NCBI GenBank assembly: GCA_021613535.1
Contig: CP075493.1
Span: 6,882,001-6,946,000 of the forward strand
From: Adineta vaga
Taxonomy: Eukaryota > Rotifera
Reading direction: 5' to 3'
Length of the DNA: 64,000 nt
The notes under the pieces are model-generated. The model worked only from the letters and a program-made list of their open reading frames with translations, had not been told where the DNA came from and made no database searches. This document shows positions 32,545 to 46,512 of this stretch, piece after piece (within the stretch, counting starts at the first letter, position 1; every line of letters starts with the position of its first letter). Both the position numbers and the translations under genes were made by a program.

Positions 32545-35500
32545 TTAATTTGTTATATTCATATGTGTAATGATAATACAGGCAGCATCGCTACGACCAA
32601 TTTGATTGAGAACATTTATCATATTGACAAGTGATTCTTGTCGAGCATCCCATAATGTGAGCAAATGTTCAGTTGGACTTGTTTTAGTCGCAAAATATTG
32701 AGGGTAACTAAAGTAGAAGAAAAACGCCATTCGTATTCACAGAAAATAGTAGAGAACTATCTACCTGATTCCAAGTAAATTACTTGCAAACATACGCCAA
32801 TCGTTACCTAATGAAGTTGGTGGATCAAGTATTTGACATATTTTCTGTCGAATTACTGTTGGCAATCTGCAAAGAAAAATTTCTTTCTCATTAAAACTAA
32901 ACTTAAATCAATCATCATCGTCATACCTTGATGGTTTTTCTAATGTTTTCGATAGTTGACATTGTCGTAATGATGTTACATCCCATCCAGATGTATATTG
33001 TAACTAGAAAATATTGGAAATGATTTTCCGTTGAGAGTAACAATAAACTTACATTGAGTGTATTGATAAATAGACGTGCATGCAATGCACTAGCAAAAAT
33101 AGTTGGTTGATAAACATCAAGATGAACAGCAAATTGTTCCATAAAATTCTTGTTCAGATCATTTTGATTTCTTTGTTGTAAATTAGGAATAAGAAAAATA
33201 AAACAAGATCGTTCAATTCGATTTGTCCAAAATGATATGAATGGAATTTCTTTATAGCCAATATTTATTCTTGATATTGTTGATAATTCTAAATCAACAT
33301 TCATACATATCTGATCTTGATTATCATGTAAAATAAATGGTTTTGGTTGATCACATAGGAAATTTTTCATTGCAGTTTCTTCATTTAAACAACGTTCAAA
33401 TGCATCCGATGTTTTATCAAAAAAGCGAAGACGTAATGTTGATTGATTATAAAAACAAGCCATTTGAAGATATTTTGCTGCTTGCTGATTTAAAATTGAT
33501 TCACCAATCAATGTATACGCACCCATACTTTCAAACTATAAAATAAATATATATATATATATGTATATCTACAACTAAAATTATTTTCCTTACTAAAATA
33601 AAAGCTTGTTGTTCATGATTAAATTGTAAATAGACTGGTGTGGAAATATTTTCTTGTCCATAAGTTAAAATACATTTCCAATTTTTATAATCTTCACAAA
33701 ACATTAAATTATATTTCCAAGAAGATTCTGAAACAGCTGTATGTTCAAATGAGAGAACGGCAGGTTTAACTAATGTAATATCCGATGGACCAATTAATAT
33801 AACAGGTGATAAACGTGTTTGATTATTAGTTAATGTTGGCATTTGATTTTCAGTTGTTAATAAAGCAATATATATCAAATAATCTTCATCAAGTAGAACA
33901 GCATCTTCAGGTATAGTTAATTTAATACCAGTATTTGGAATTTTTACTTGACATCCTTGATTATTTAAAATTGATACAGCAAAATATCGTAAATCTGTAT
34001 GTGCTGGTAATGATTGAAGAATTCTTTCATAGATGAGATTTAAATGATTTTGATTGGAGATTTTTGATGGAGAATCATTTATGAAATGAAGTCTTTCACG
34101 TTCAATACCAAGATCAGAATTCGTTAGAGAAATTGTATTATTATGTGATGTACAAGATCTTGTCGACGTTGTATCTTGTTGTATAGAATAATAAAATGGA
34201 TAATCATTCTTCTCTATATGACATCCACCACATGTACTTGCTGTTGGAATACAATTTGATAAAGCTAATTTTAAAAGAAGAATAGATTATCTATCAGCAG
34301 ATCACTATCGGAATGACTCAGATTATTGATGACTACTAGGAAAACTTATGTTCATATTTTTGTCGTATAGCAATCGATGTAAAACATATATGCGTGACTT
34401 GCCATAAACACCTGTATTTGTTCATAGTATTGAATATTTTATGAAAAAAAAATTGTTCATTTATTAAACAAATTAATACACATGGTGCATATGATAAGCG
34501 TGTCTTTTTCTCTCTTTTTTCAATTCATTAATCAATCAAGTGTCCGGCTGTTGCTGTTCAGCCACACACACACACTACAATTATCTCAGTGGTATTCTTT
34601 TCTGTTCACATCGATTACTATATGTCAGTTTGATTTCGATTTCAGCTGTTGCCATACTGAAAAAGACGGGAAACAAACTAAAGTGTACAAATGTCACTCG
34701 GTTCAGTCTAGACTTCTATCAGAAATAAAACGAAATGATGATCTAAGTAAAGATGATATAATCATTCTTCTTCTTGTTCTTTCGTTTACCTTTTTTTGTT
34801 GTTAAACGTTGTCGACGACGGCAACATATTATGACAAATAAAATAGCAAGTAGAAGAAATATGAGCGCACCAATACCAACCGATGAATAAACGATAGCAT
34901 TGAGAGTTGATGATGAAACGAAAGTGCCTACAAAAATATGATGATTACTTAACAATAATAGCGGAAATAATCTCTTTACTTGTACAAAAATTTTCTTTGC
35001 ATGAACGATTTTCGATTAAATAATCATGACATGGTTCTTGTAAACATTGACGTGTACGAACAGATTTACATTCTGGTGCTCGACATGTTGACCAATCTGT
35101 CCAATCGGAATAAACACCTTGAAAATGTAATAAAAAACAAACATTCAATGAATTTTATTTTAATTATCAATCTTATTTCATACCATTTGATACTGTTCCA
35201 ATTGGAGTCGAAGAATTTGAGTTTATACAAGGTACTGAACAATCCCGTTCTTCCATTTGTTCATTATTGCATGGCGATTGTTTTGAACAAATTTGTACAC
35301 GCTTTTGTTTACCAATTTGACATGGAATACCCACACAATCAGACCATTCAGCAAAAGTAGTATCTTAAAGTTGAACAAATCAAAGTTTGTCCTATTCAAT
35401 TGATTTTTCTTACCTATTGATGAATCTTTCAAACAAGGGACAGAACATTCTCTTTCTTGCATTTGTTCTCCATCACAGCTCGGTCGATTCGTTATTGTTG

Positions 35501-37205
35501 GTGGATTTAAACATGTACGTATTCTTCGTTGTCGACCAGAGCTACATGGTATACCTTTACATTCTGAAAATGATTGCCATTCGGACCAACCACGATTATC
35601 TAAAAGATGAAAATGTGTATTGATTCGAAAAGAACAAAGAATATTTGTCTGATACCATGAACGATTAATTCAGCTGGTTCGCTTGAATAACTTCCGACGG
35701 TATTCGATGCCACACATGTATAATTTCCACTATCGATTTTTCTTACTTGCGCGATAAGTAAAGAATTTTCACTGGAAAGAATAAATCGACCATTACGATT
35801 AATTTCAACTGGTTGATTATCTTTTAACCATGTTACCTACAGAAGAAAAAAGAAAAAGAACAAATATTTTTCTCTTCCATTTGTTTATAATTTTGATGCA
35901 AAGAGTAAACAAAGAAAAGATTCAGAACTATTTGTATCAAGAAACGTCACGACAGCTTTTTCTACCACCCCTTGGAGACATCAAGTATCAGTTGAATAAT
36001 CGATCAAGTATGCCAAACGATGGACGGATATATGTGTATATCAGAATCATTTTTTTCCGTGTGTGTCCTATTAACCTCCATATGTCTTTTCGAAGAACGA
36101 TAATGATCTATTTATTTGTCGGTATAAGGCCAAAGAATAGTGATTTTTTTCTCTTGCTCTAGATTATATAATCGTTTCTTACTTTTGGAGATGGATTGCC
36201 ACTTGGTGGACGACATCGTAATTCAACTGATTTACCGATGACACTATCGGTTTTTAATGGTTCCCATTCAAAAATTTTATCCAAATCTAAAATAATCAAA
36301 TATTTATATAGAAATGTCAACTAGCGAACATATGTTCAATATGCGGTCGATTCATTTCGATTGATGATCTGACATCTAAGAGAATGACTAAAGTCAACTG
36401 TTAATAGGTTCTCTTACTCTATTATTCTCTTTGTCATAGATGTATGTTTAAGTCTTATTATTCTTTCGTTTGAATGTCAATCTCATTTGAGAAAAAAAAA
36501 TTTTTTTTTGAGTGATATGAATCTTTCTTTGTCATTTTCAATCGTCAAGGATAACATATTGATCATAAGATAGTTTAGTTCTTTTAATGAGTACAGACAT
36601 ATATAACCTTCGCTGAGAAATTAGAATACACTCGACGTTTTTTTCTTTCTGTTTGATCCGATTAATGGATAAGTTTTCTTTAACAACTGTTATTTGAATA
36701 AAAAAATGTCAATTCATTTACTACCTTGAATAGTTCTCATTTAGTGACATACTATCAATTGAATCTTTCAACTGCTACATCGGCATCTTCTCATTTAAAT
36801 GAAAATGTTTATATACATACAAGCAATTTCAATCGTTGCTGTTCGAGATTTCAATGTTCCACCTGTTGCCGACCATGCTTGACAAAAACATTTATATGCA
36901 TTCGATTCAACTTGTTCAACTGTTAATTGTATTTTTGTTATAACTACATTAATACCTTTATCCTAAATAATCGATAGATTCAAAAGGATTTTTTTTCTTC
37001 GTATTAGTAAAAATCTCATTACTTACATTGATTTCCGTAGATTTAATATGTTCATTTTCTGGTACCCATTTATTATCACAATTGAAAAATATCTGTCGTG
37101 TTCGAATAGCTTTACATTCGAGTTGAATTGGATGATTTTCAAAGATAAATATTGATTTCGGTTCAAGCAAAAATTGTGGTTGTTCTATCAATGGTTGCAT
37201 CTCAT
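32545..37205 (-). CDS. UNC5: Netrin receptor UNC5, 5' incomplete
   Basis: A type I receptor that mediates repulsive axon guidance by netrin and dependence-receptor apoptosis. Domain order on the minus strand: Ig1 (about 36820-37205, PQFLLEPKSIFIFENHPIQL, IFFNCDNKWV), Ig2 (about 35640-36290, CRPPSGNPSPKVTWLKD, DSGNYTCVASN), TSP1-1 (about 35400-35600, RGWSEWQSFSEC), TSP1-2 (about 35190-35365, FAEWSDCVGIPC), TSP1-3 (about 34980-35118, YSDWTDWSTC), TM helix (about 34793-34928, GIGALIFLLLAILFVIICC), ZU5 (about 33600-34268), UPA (about 32930-33540) and a death domain (32545-about 32760, LLTLWDARQE, IGRSDAAC). Known UNC5 proteins have two TSP1 repeats; three are visible here. The 34269-34792 intron joins TM and ZU5 exons in phase. 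The exon at 37205 begins after an acceptor, so the signal-peptide exon lies upstream and was not identified. Confidence 0.92.
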
Positions 37206-37290
37206 CTAAAACAACTCTTGAGACAGACACTGCCGTTTATATATGTGTATGTGTATATGTATGCTCATATTCATTCTCTTTCTCTTTTAA

Positions 37291-37312
37291 AGAGAGAGAG
37301 AGAGAGAGAGAG
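37291..37312. repeat. (AG)n microsatellite
   Basis: Eleven uninterrupted AG units, flanked by purine-rich sequence up to about 37360, in the 5' flank or first intron of UNC5. Confidence 0.8.
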
Positions 37313-37980
37313 AAAGAGGAAGAAAAGGAACGAGAAGAAGGGAAAGAGAGCGAACAAAAAAGAAGTACAATCATGGGCTCGCTCTCTCTCTCTGGTGATA
37401 CGCTATGTAATATTTAATTTTCAAGTAGTTCTTCAAAAAAAATACATATACCTGTTCAATATATATGTATGTCGATCATATTACATCGATGAGGCACACG
37501 ACGTGAGATATTCGTGATCGATCATTGTCAAAAACAGACGATTATAAACTACATACGTGTCTGCTATTTGAGATGAACATAAGCAAAAGTGAATAATTAA
37601 CTTTAAGCTTGAGATATTAACCAGATATGTCATGCCAGTTGTGTTTACACGCTTGCGTGATTTACCGACAACTTGATGATCGATCTATATCTTTGATAAC
37701 TTCAAGAAATACAAATTTTTTTAAGATAACGATATCTTGATTAAAGAAAAAGTTCAAAAAAAGACATATAGAAACGAAACTTCTTACAATCCTATTATTG
37801 ACAAAAGAAGCCCTCTCATAATAATAATAATAATAATAACAAAACTATTACATAGTCAAGCATAAGAATTGTTGAATAGAATGTATATATACAAGTATAT
37901 ATTGCTTCCTCTTTACAAGGTCGTTTTGGATCATCACACACATACTCTTTTCTTTTGCTGCTGGTTGTTCTAAGGATTCA

Positions 37981-38003
37981 CTTCTTCTTCTTCTTCTTCT
38001 TCT
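37981..38003. repeat. (CTT)n microsatellite
   Basis: Seven to eight CTT units. On the minus strand this reads as an Arg-rich frame (seven consecutive Arg from AGA), which should not be taken for protein. Confidence 0.75.
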
Positions 38004-41000
38004 TTTTCTCAAATCATCTACACCAATGATCGTCAATCATTATGTACACGCAACACTATAATCAACATGTACAAGGGCATATGAACAATTAACATCGAGA
38101 TCGATGAACTCAGTTATTAGAATAATGGAGTGCGCTAATGAACGAACTAACATAATGTTTTCCGTCGTCGCCTCTTATCATCTTCGTTTGCTCTCTCTCT
38201 CCTTCTCTTAAAACAAACTGTTATTCGATAATCTAGTATCACAACGTAAATGAAACATATACATATAATGAAAAAACAGAGTACATTATTTCATTGCTTA
38301 CTCGTGTGAATTGTGTTACGACGTTTGAATCACTACTCTGCATATACATGTTCATAGAAGTGTTAATCAAATAGTCTCCATCTTTCACCTGCATTACAGT
38401 AGAGATGAAATTTCTTTCTTCTTCTTCTCGACGTGCTTCTTTTTCATAATTTTGTATGGCACGCGTGTCAATCAAATAAAAGTTTTGAACACGCAAAAGC
38501 AATGCCAACTCGATCCTATCTGAGAAAATGTACTCATCGAACACGATCATCTCTCATGTACTGTTTAAATAAGTATATGAGCTACGATTACATTTCATTC
38601 TTATACATATACAGTGTAGTACAAGAAAAACTGACGAAGAAAAGGAGGATTCATACAAAATAGATTAGTACAGACAGACAAATTGACGTAATAGAGAACG
38701 GTTAAGTGACATGTTTCTTCTTCTGGAAAAAACAATTGTGACCAATCCTTTTTCCTTTTTTTTGAGGGAAATAAAAAGAATTTTACATATGACAATTAAG
38801 TAGCCAGTTACTATGTCCAGAAAAATAATAAATATACGGATGTAAATCGTCCACTGCTCTTCCTTTTTTACGTAATACTAATAATCATCGAAACAACAAC
38901 TGATGCAAAAAAGGATATTAAATATTAAAGAATAATTGATCAGTAGGTGGTGAATTCTAGCGTTAATTTATCTCTTTCATCAACACAGTTGCATCATTCA
39001 CCTGTTTCATATACGAACAAGATATCAGACAATGATATGAGAAGTTGTTCAGCTGTTGAGTATGCATCTATAGTGAAATAAGATTATGTTCTTTACCACT
39101 TGACTTCTTTAGAGAGACAAAACATACGGCACAGTTAATGTTATGCATATTTAGGAAAGCAACTAAGATTATATTGTCTAATTAAATAAAGAGAAGAGGA
39201 AAAAAAGAGAATGCCATACTACGACATATATGTTGAGGAGCCATTTGCTTAATACACAATCCAATTAACTAACTTCGAGTGAATGATGATCGTATTTGTA
39301 GTTTTATAAACTTTTTTTTTCTTTCACAAAGAGGAAATAGATGCAATGTGTAATCGTTGAGATATTTACGTTAGTTCAGTCGAGACGTAACTTATTACTC
39401 AATAAATTTATGCCAAATAAGAGAATGTCGAGACGAGTTGATATGCACAACAACAAATCATTATCATCATTAGTCGTATTCAAGCTTGATTCTTTATGCT
39501 AAAACTATAAGTAGCTTAAATGTAAACGTGATTTCGAATTGTTATTTTTATACGATAAGAATAATGAATCAGTGATTATTTCTAGTAATGTTTATGTAAG
39601 AAAACATTCTTTTAGACATCAAGTTAAGAGATTAGTAATATATACAGAGAGCAATATGATCTGTCTGAATGGACAAGACATTATGAGATATTTTGATATA
39701 TCTACAAATCAAATAAGTCTTATAATTAGACACATCTTTACTTCATATAACGATCGATCGATAAATCAGTCGAACTTTATTTCATACGAACAGGTGATGA
39801 GATTTATAGTCTCATATATGTATATATATCTAGGGAATTACGATGTATTAAAGAAGTTAACCTTCAATGTATATACTTTTTCTAAATGAAATCTCTTGAT
39901 AAAAGATGTAATTTGATATAAAATACTTTGAATATAACTTGTTTCATATCAATATATTGTTTACAAGGTTATCAAATAGAAACTAATCTATTTTATTCGG
40001 CAAATTTATTAAAAGACAAAAGATATTCTTTTAATATATTTAATTGTTCAACAAACAATTGATATTAATTTCCCAAAGCGACTAACTACTTAGATCTCGT
40101 CTATTGATAGTAAGAAAAAGAAAACAGACAGGTGTAAAACTAATCATACAAATAGATAAGACTTCCGTCAAGGTCGACATGAAAATAATCGCGAAATTAA
40201 GAAGAAAAAAAAAACCCTGTACTGATGAGATAATTTCTTCCATCAGTATTACATATTTGCATTGCGTCAAGATAAAAGGAAATCAACTAATACTCTCTCA
40301 GTCTATTGATCAAACTAAATAGAATGTCGTCAAAGCGGAAGACGTACTCTAATTACTATGCAATAGCATCATTGTTGAACAATAGAAAGTCTAAGACTGA
40401 GAACGGATGTAAAGCAATGGAATTCGATTATTTCATCGGTCAATTTTGTTTTTTTTCTTTAATTCGAATAAATGAATGGACAATGATGTAAATATTCATT
40501 ATCTTATTCGAGAAAAAGAAGAACATTCTTCAACGTACGTGAATATTTAAAAGTGCACAAAAAAGAGTTTTGCTATTCTTATCAAATTGTAATCACATGA
40601 TAAAATGAGTCAACAAAAAAAAAAGGTGTGTTTATAAGAGCATTACAATGAATGAAAAGGCATTTTGTTTGCCCCATACACAAGAAAAGAAAGGTAAAAT
40701 AACTTTTATGAGATAAAATTTAAGGTTAAAGTACTAAACATGTAGTTTTGGATTATAGGGTATTCTCAAAATCTTATGAATAGCAATCATTCAAATGATT
40801 ATAGGAGACGTTTTCTTCGCCTAACTTTCTTTCGATATGTAAGGAAGACAAGAGTTCGAATAATTTCGTTAACATTTGAATATAGGTGGCAGTGTTTTTC
40901 AGTTCAAATTTTACTATCTACCAATATTTGTCGTATAACAATAATAATGAAAACTAGTTTCATTGTTCTAAAATTCTTTACTAATAAAAATATTAGATTA

Positions 41001-41226
41001 TCATCTTCTCGAATATTACCCATTCAATATCTTCGTTCTATTTTCTAATCGTATCTAATGTATCTGTGTAAGTTCCTAAGAATTAAGAAAATGACCAATA
41101 GCATCTATCTCGTCTAGTACTAAAACCTAGGTCATTTGTTTCATTGAAATTCTCTTATCCTTTTTATTTTATTTACATTTAATCGTTCTTTCTAGAAAAT
41201 ACTATCTTCAAAGCACAATTAACAAA

Positions 41227-42934
<1,708 letters not shown>

Positions 42935-43408
42935 AAACTTTGTTTTTCTTTTTTAAATAAAACATTTCGTTTCCGTGATCATTTTCAGAAAATATATTTC
43001 ACTTTCGTTGAATACAATCCTTTCTTTAAGCTAGATAAGCCTTTCCAATAATGATATTCTAAAACAAACATTCAGATATTATTATAATTGTTTCAAACAG
43101 CTCTTTTCTTTTCACGTGCATAGACGTCCTATCAGTCAAAACAGATATCGCTCCAATGTGTACAAGTCTCAGCGGATTCTCACCACACGTCGTTTTTTGA
43201 AACAGAATAGGACGTTTCTTTTGTTATCCGACATTCTTACACAAATTACATTCTAGAATTCTTATCGAATAGAATATGCATTCGTGAATTTAGACATTAG
43301 AAGGATTCTTTTTATTATTTATGACGAAAAAACACATAAGAAAGAACAACACGAGTATGTAAAGGCTAGATTAATTTTTGAGTTTTTGAGATGAATCATC
43401 GTTTAGAT
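42935..43408. other. Convergent intergenic, 0.47 kb
   Basis: 3' flanks of HPD (plus) and the Ly6 gene (minus). Apart from the HPD AATAAA at 42956-42961 I see nothing. Confidence 0.5.
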
Positions 43409-43854
43409 TCACATACGAGCAAAAAGAAAGGCACCAAGAACCATGAAGATTGTGCTAAGTGCTATTTTTGATGTGATAGCTGAGTTACATAAATTGCCTT
43501 CACAGCAAACGTTAGCCAAGTTTGAAGCGACATCAGCCTACAATAAAATGAAGTTTATTATATAAACTAAATTGGTCAATAGAACATACTTGAAAGTTGC
43601 ATCGATCTTTTCCACAGCCACGGCTAACACCAGCTACAGCTGCTAATTTGTAACATTTGGTTTCATCTGAAGCACATGTTTTGATCGTGTTAGCTAATTG
43701 TGGACAATTTGCTGCGCATACATCATGTGAATAACATTGAAGAGCTAAAGAAAATACTCATAGAAATCTGATTTGACGATGGATATAGACGTATACCTTC
43801 ATTGTAAGCAACACAGCCGAGAAGAACAATTGCGATGATGATAACTGATTTCAT
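43409..43854 (-). CDS. Ly6/uPAR domain protein, GPI-anchored, paralogue 1 of a tandem pair
   Basis: Three exons on the minus strand: about 43798-43854, about 43591-43746 and 43409-about 43537. Signal peptide MKSVIIIAIVLLGCVAYNE. The mature domain has ten cysteines: LQCYSHDVCAANCP, then CASDETKC, SRGCGKDRC and the closing CCEGNLCNSA. The end is hydrophobic (TIFMVLGAFLFARM) and fits a GPI-attachment signal. The domain, about 75 residues, is the usual Ly6 size. Ly6 proteins are small surface or secreted ligands and co-receptors. The neighbour at 44720-45238 shares LQCYxHDxC, RGCG..RC and VCC..NLCNSAI, as well as intron positions, so the two arose by tandem duplication. Confidence 0.82.
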
Positions 43855-44719
43855 ATTGAAAATTTGTCGAAGTTTGCTTGTTTTAACTTGTGGAAGAAGG
43901 CGTTGCTGTCTATACAGAAATGAAGGGTGTGCTCTTCTTTATATATGTTTTCGAACGAAACCAGACAGGAAAAATAGAAAACGGAGAAGGAGAGAAAGAA
44001 AGAGAATATCTATTTTCTCTCTCCCTCTCTCTATTGTTGTCGGCAGGGCATACAGTGGAACACATAAACGCTTACTGTGTTGTCCGTCGAATGCAGAAAA
44101 AAGAAAGTTGAGAGGGGTGATGAACGAAGAATATATACGTCGATAGTTAAAAGAGAAGAGGACCAGAAGAATAGAAAAGAGCGACTAGGAGAAAGTTCAT
44201 CGATTGACAATGTGAATAATCGTTAAGAATGTATTCTTGTTCAGTCTGAAAAAAGTTCATTTGTCAGCATCTATCCGATTCTATGCTAAAGAGTGTCCTA
44301 TGCATTAACAAACTGAAATCCTTCAGAAACATTGATCAATGAAAATAAGCAGTAGAATATCCATTTTCACTATTACGTAATGTGAAATCTCTGTTGAATC
44401 TAATGATATGCTTGTAAAGTACATCGTCATTATTTTTCATTCACAATTTGATTTTCAAAACGATTTGTATAAGTAATTGAACCCAAACGACTACATACTA
44501 CTTTGTCATCTAATCTGCTTCGTAAAAAAATATCTAACTATGCAAATACTCATCTCTATATCAAATATCTCCTATTCAATATAAGAGAATGCATTATTAT
44601 AGAAAAAGAAGTTGATTATTCGTTTGTTTTCATTTTATTTTTTGATAACAAATTTTTACAGCTAGATAGTTAAGAAATAAGAACAAGAGTGTTTCTTTTT
44701 GTACATTGTTAGTCGGCAT
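43855..44719. other. Intergenic, 0.87 kb between Ly6 paralogues
   Basis: Upstream of Ly6 paralogue 1. A TCTCTC-rich patch lies at about 44000-44035. Plus-strand frames at 43835-44146 run antisense across the first exon and promoter and are not credible genes. Confidence 0.45.
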
Positions 44720-45238
44720 TTACATAAACCATTTATAAAAGAAGACAATGAAACTGCCGAAGATAATCGCCATTGTTGTTGTTTTTATTTGAATAGCTGA
44801 ATTGCAAAGATTGTTTGAACAACATACACTAGCCGTACCCATAATACTAGTATCAACTTGAAGCATACATCGATTATCACCTAAAGAAAATAATCTCCAT
44901 CTGTAGAAGTTCATACTCTATAAAGACTTACCACAGCCACGTTTTGTACCAATTGGTGAGCTAAGTTTCTTAAAAATAAAAATCATATTTAAAAAAAAAT
45001 CAAAGAGAATCTATCATATTCATACCCAACATTTGCTTTGACTTGATGCACATTCAACAATACTTGAAGATAATGTTGGACATCCACCTAAGCAATAATC
45101 ATGTTGATAACATTGAAGACCTAAAATTTAAGAGTAAATAGATATCTCATTTTGTTTATTAAGAAAGTTTTTACATTGTCCAAAATCTACACATAGAAGG
45201 GCGACAAGAAGTACACCAACAATCAATTTTGTGTTCAT
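44720..45238 (-). CDS. Ly6/uPAR domain protein, GPI-anchored, paralogue 2 of a tandem pair
   Basis: Four exons on the minus strand: 45175-45238, about 45027-45121, about 44936-44970 and 44720-about 44880. Signal peptide MNTKLIVGVLLVALLCVDFG. Mature domain with ten cysteines: QCLQCYQHDYCLGGCP, CASSQSKC, KRGCGDNRC, and the closing VCCSNNLCNSA. The C-terminal segment (TMAIIFGSFIVFFYKWFM) is hydrophobic and ends the protein, consistent with GPI anchoring. It has one more intron in the middle of the domain than paralogue 1 at 43409. Expression and partner are not visible from sequence. Confidence 0.82.
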
Positions 45239-46512
45239 AGCGATAATCTGGAAAGAAGACAAGAATACGGACGATATATGTCAGTGTTGTAAAACTAGAA
45301 ATTTCTTTAAGTGAATAGAGAAGAATAGAAAATGTACACGTATATACGTTTTAAATGTCAGTATTGATGTATACAAATCAAGAGAGAAGAAGAAGAAAAA
45401 CAAAAACAGAGAGAGTGTGAGAGAATAGATCTTTTGTTTCATAAGTAAAAATGAAGAGCATCGATTTCATTAGCAGATAAAATTCAGATTACATTTCTAG
45501 TAGTTCGACGAATTCTTGTTTTTTGCGCAACGAGAAAAAGATAAACGCGAGGTCAAATGGAAAACACAACGTCGAAACTATCGAATTGATGAACAGCTTA
45601 TGAGGTCAGGAGGTTAATACAATGACCTTGCTCTATGAAATGACAAGCGGCAAATAACATCGAAGCATAAGAAAAAATCATATAGAAAAATAAATCTTGT
45701 TAGTACACAAAAGTTATCGAGGACATTTGATGTTCGTTTGAATGTGCTTATAAATAGTCATACTTTTACGTATTACTAATCTTTGTATACTGAAAATGTC
45801 ATTTATATTGTATTAACTTTTCTACCGAACATATTCAAGATATTTATATACAGTTGATTTCAAAACATTGATAATGATGGTGAAGATATTGACTACATTA
45901 AATACTTAATATTTTTTGTAAATTAGATTACATTATTTTACTTGTCTCACAGTCAACATTATTGGAATGTGGATTGATTAATTCTTTATAATGAGTAATA
46001 TGATCGTTTCTTTTCCGTTTCGTTTGATTAGAAAATAAATTACAAGAATGGAATCTTTCATTTCTATTTTGTTGTCTGAGAGAACAAACAATTACTTGCC
46101 ACATCTCTGACAAACAGAAAGCTGAAAACGTGTTCTTAGCGCATGACTTAATCACTGCCGACAACCATCTTGAGTGTCTAGATGAGTTATTTATACGTTA
46201 AACGTTCATTTGAAGAAAAAACTGAGTCATGCGTTTTTGTTTTAACGCATGAGTTATACTGGATAGGAAACGGTAAGGACTGATGATATTTTCATGTTTA
46301 AGAAACACGAGTAAAAGTACTCGATGATGAAAATCAAGTGTGTGACATTCGAAACAATTCTTTTATATTATCATTGTTATCGAAGTGAAATTATGAAAAA
46401 TGAAGCAAAAAATAGAGTCAACTTCATAAATCAAATCAAATCAAATCAAATCGTTTCTGCTTGTACATTCTAGGTGTCCACCGAAAACTAACATTGATTC
46501 ATTGTTTAAATA
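45239..46512. other. Intergenic, 1.27 kb, with AAATC pentamer repeat
   Basis: 5' flank of Ly6 paralogue 2 and 3' flank of the DKNYY-repeat gene. Short frames only. A five-unit AAATC tandem lies at 46428-46452. Confidence 0.5.
46428..46452. repeat. (AAATC)5 tandem repeat
   Basis: Five perfect AAATC units, 60 bp after the stop codon of the minus-strand DKNYY gene, so probably within or near its 3' UTR. Confidence 0.8.

Larger units (their letters stand above)
37206..41226. other. 4 kb region without a recognised gene; simple repeats
   Basis: 5' flank of UNC5 and 5' flank of HPD, transcribed away from each other. It probably hides the UNC5 signal-peptide exon. Simple repeats include AG (37291-37312), AAT (37818-37839) and CTT (37981-38003). 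Open frames at 39539-39889 (TTG start, 116 codons), 40324-40491 and 40776-41048 on the plus strand are AT-rich, match nothing I know, and at this base composition could be chance. No transposon ends or RNA genes are recognised. Confidence 0.5.

Noticed and set aside
37848-38036. Minus-strand frame with poly-Arg as a possible UNC5 first exon
   Set aside because: The Arg run comes from a CTT microsatellite, there is no signal peptide, and no donor in the needed phase was found.
43835-44146. Plus-strand frames of 73-103 codons with Cys and Arg
   Set aside because: They cover the promoter and first exon of a minus-strand Ly6 gene and show no family resemblance; low-complexity Arg/Glu from purine runs.
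46428-46452. AAATC repeat as a telomere-like tract
   Set aside because: Only five units, AT-rich, internal to a gene-bearing region, and lacking the G-rich strand typical of telomeres.
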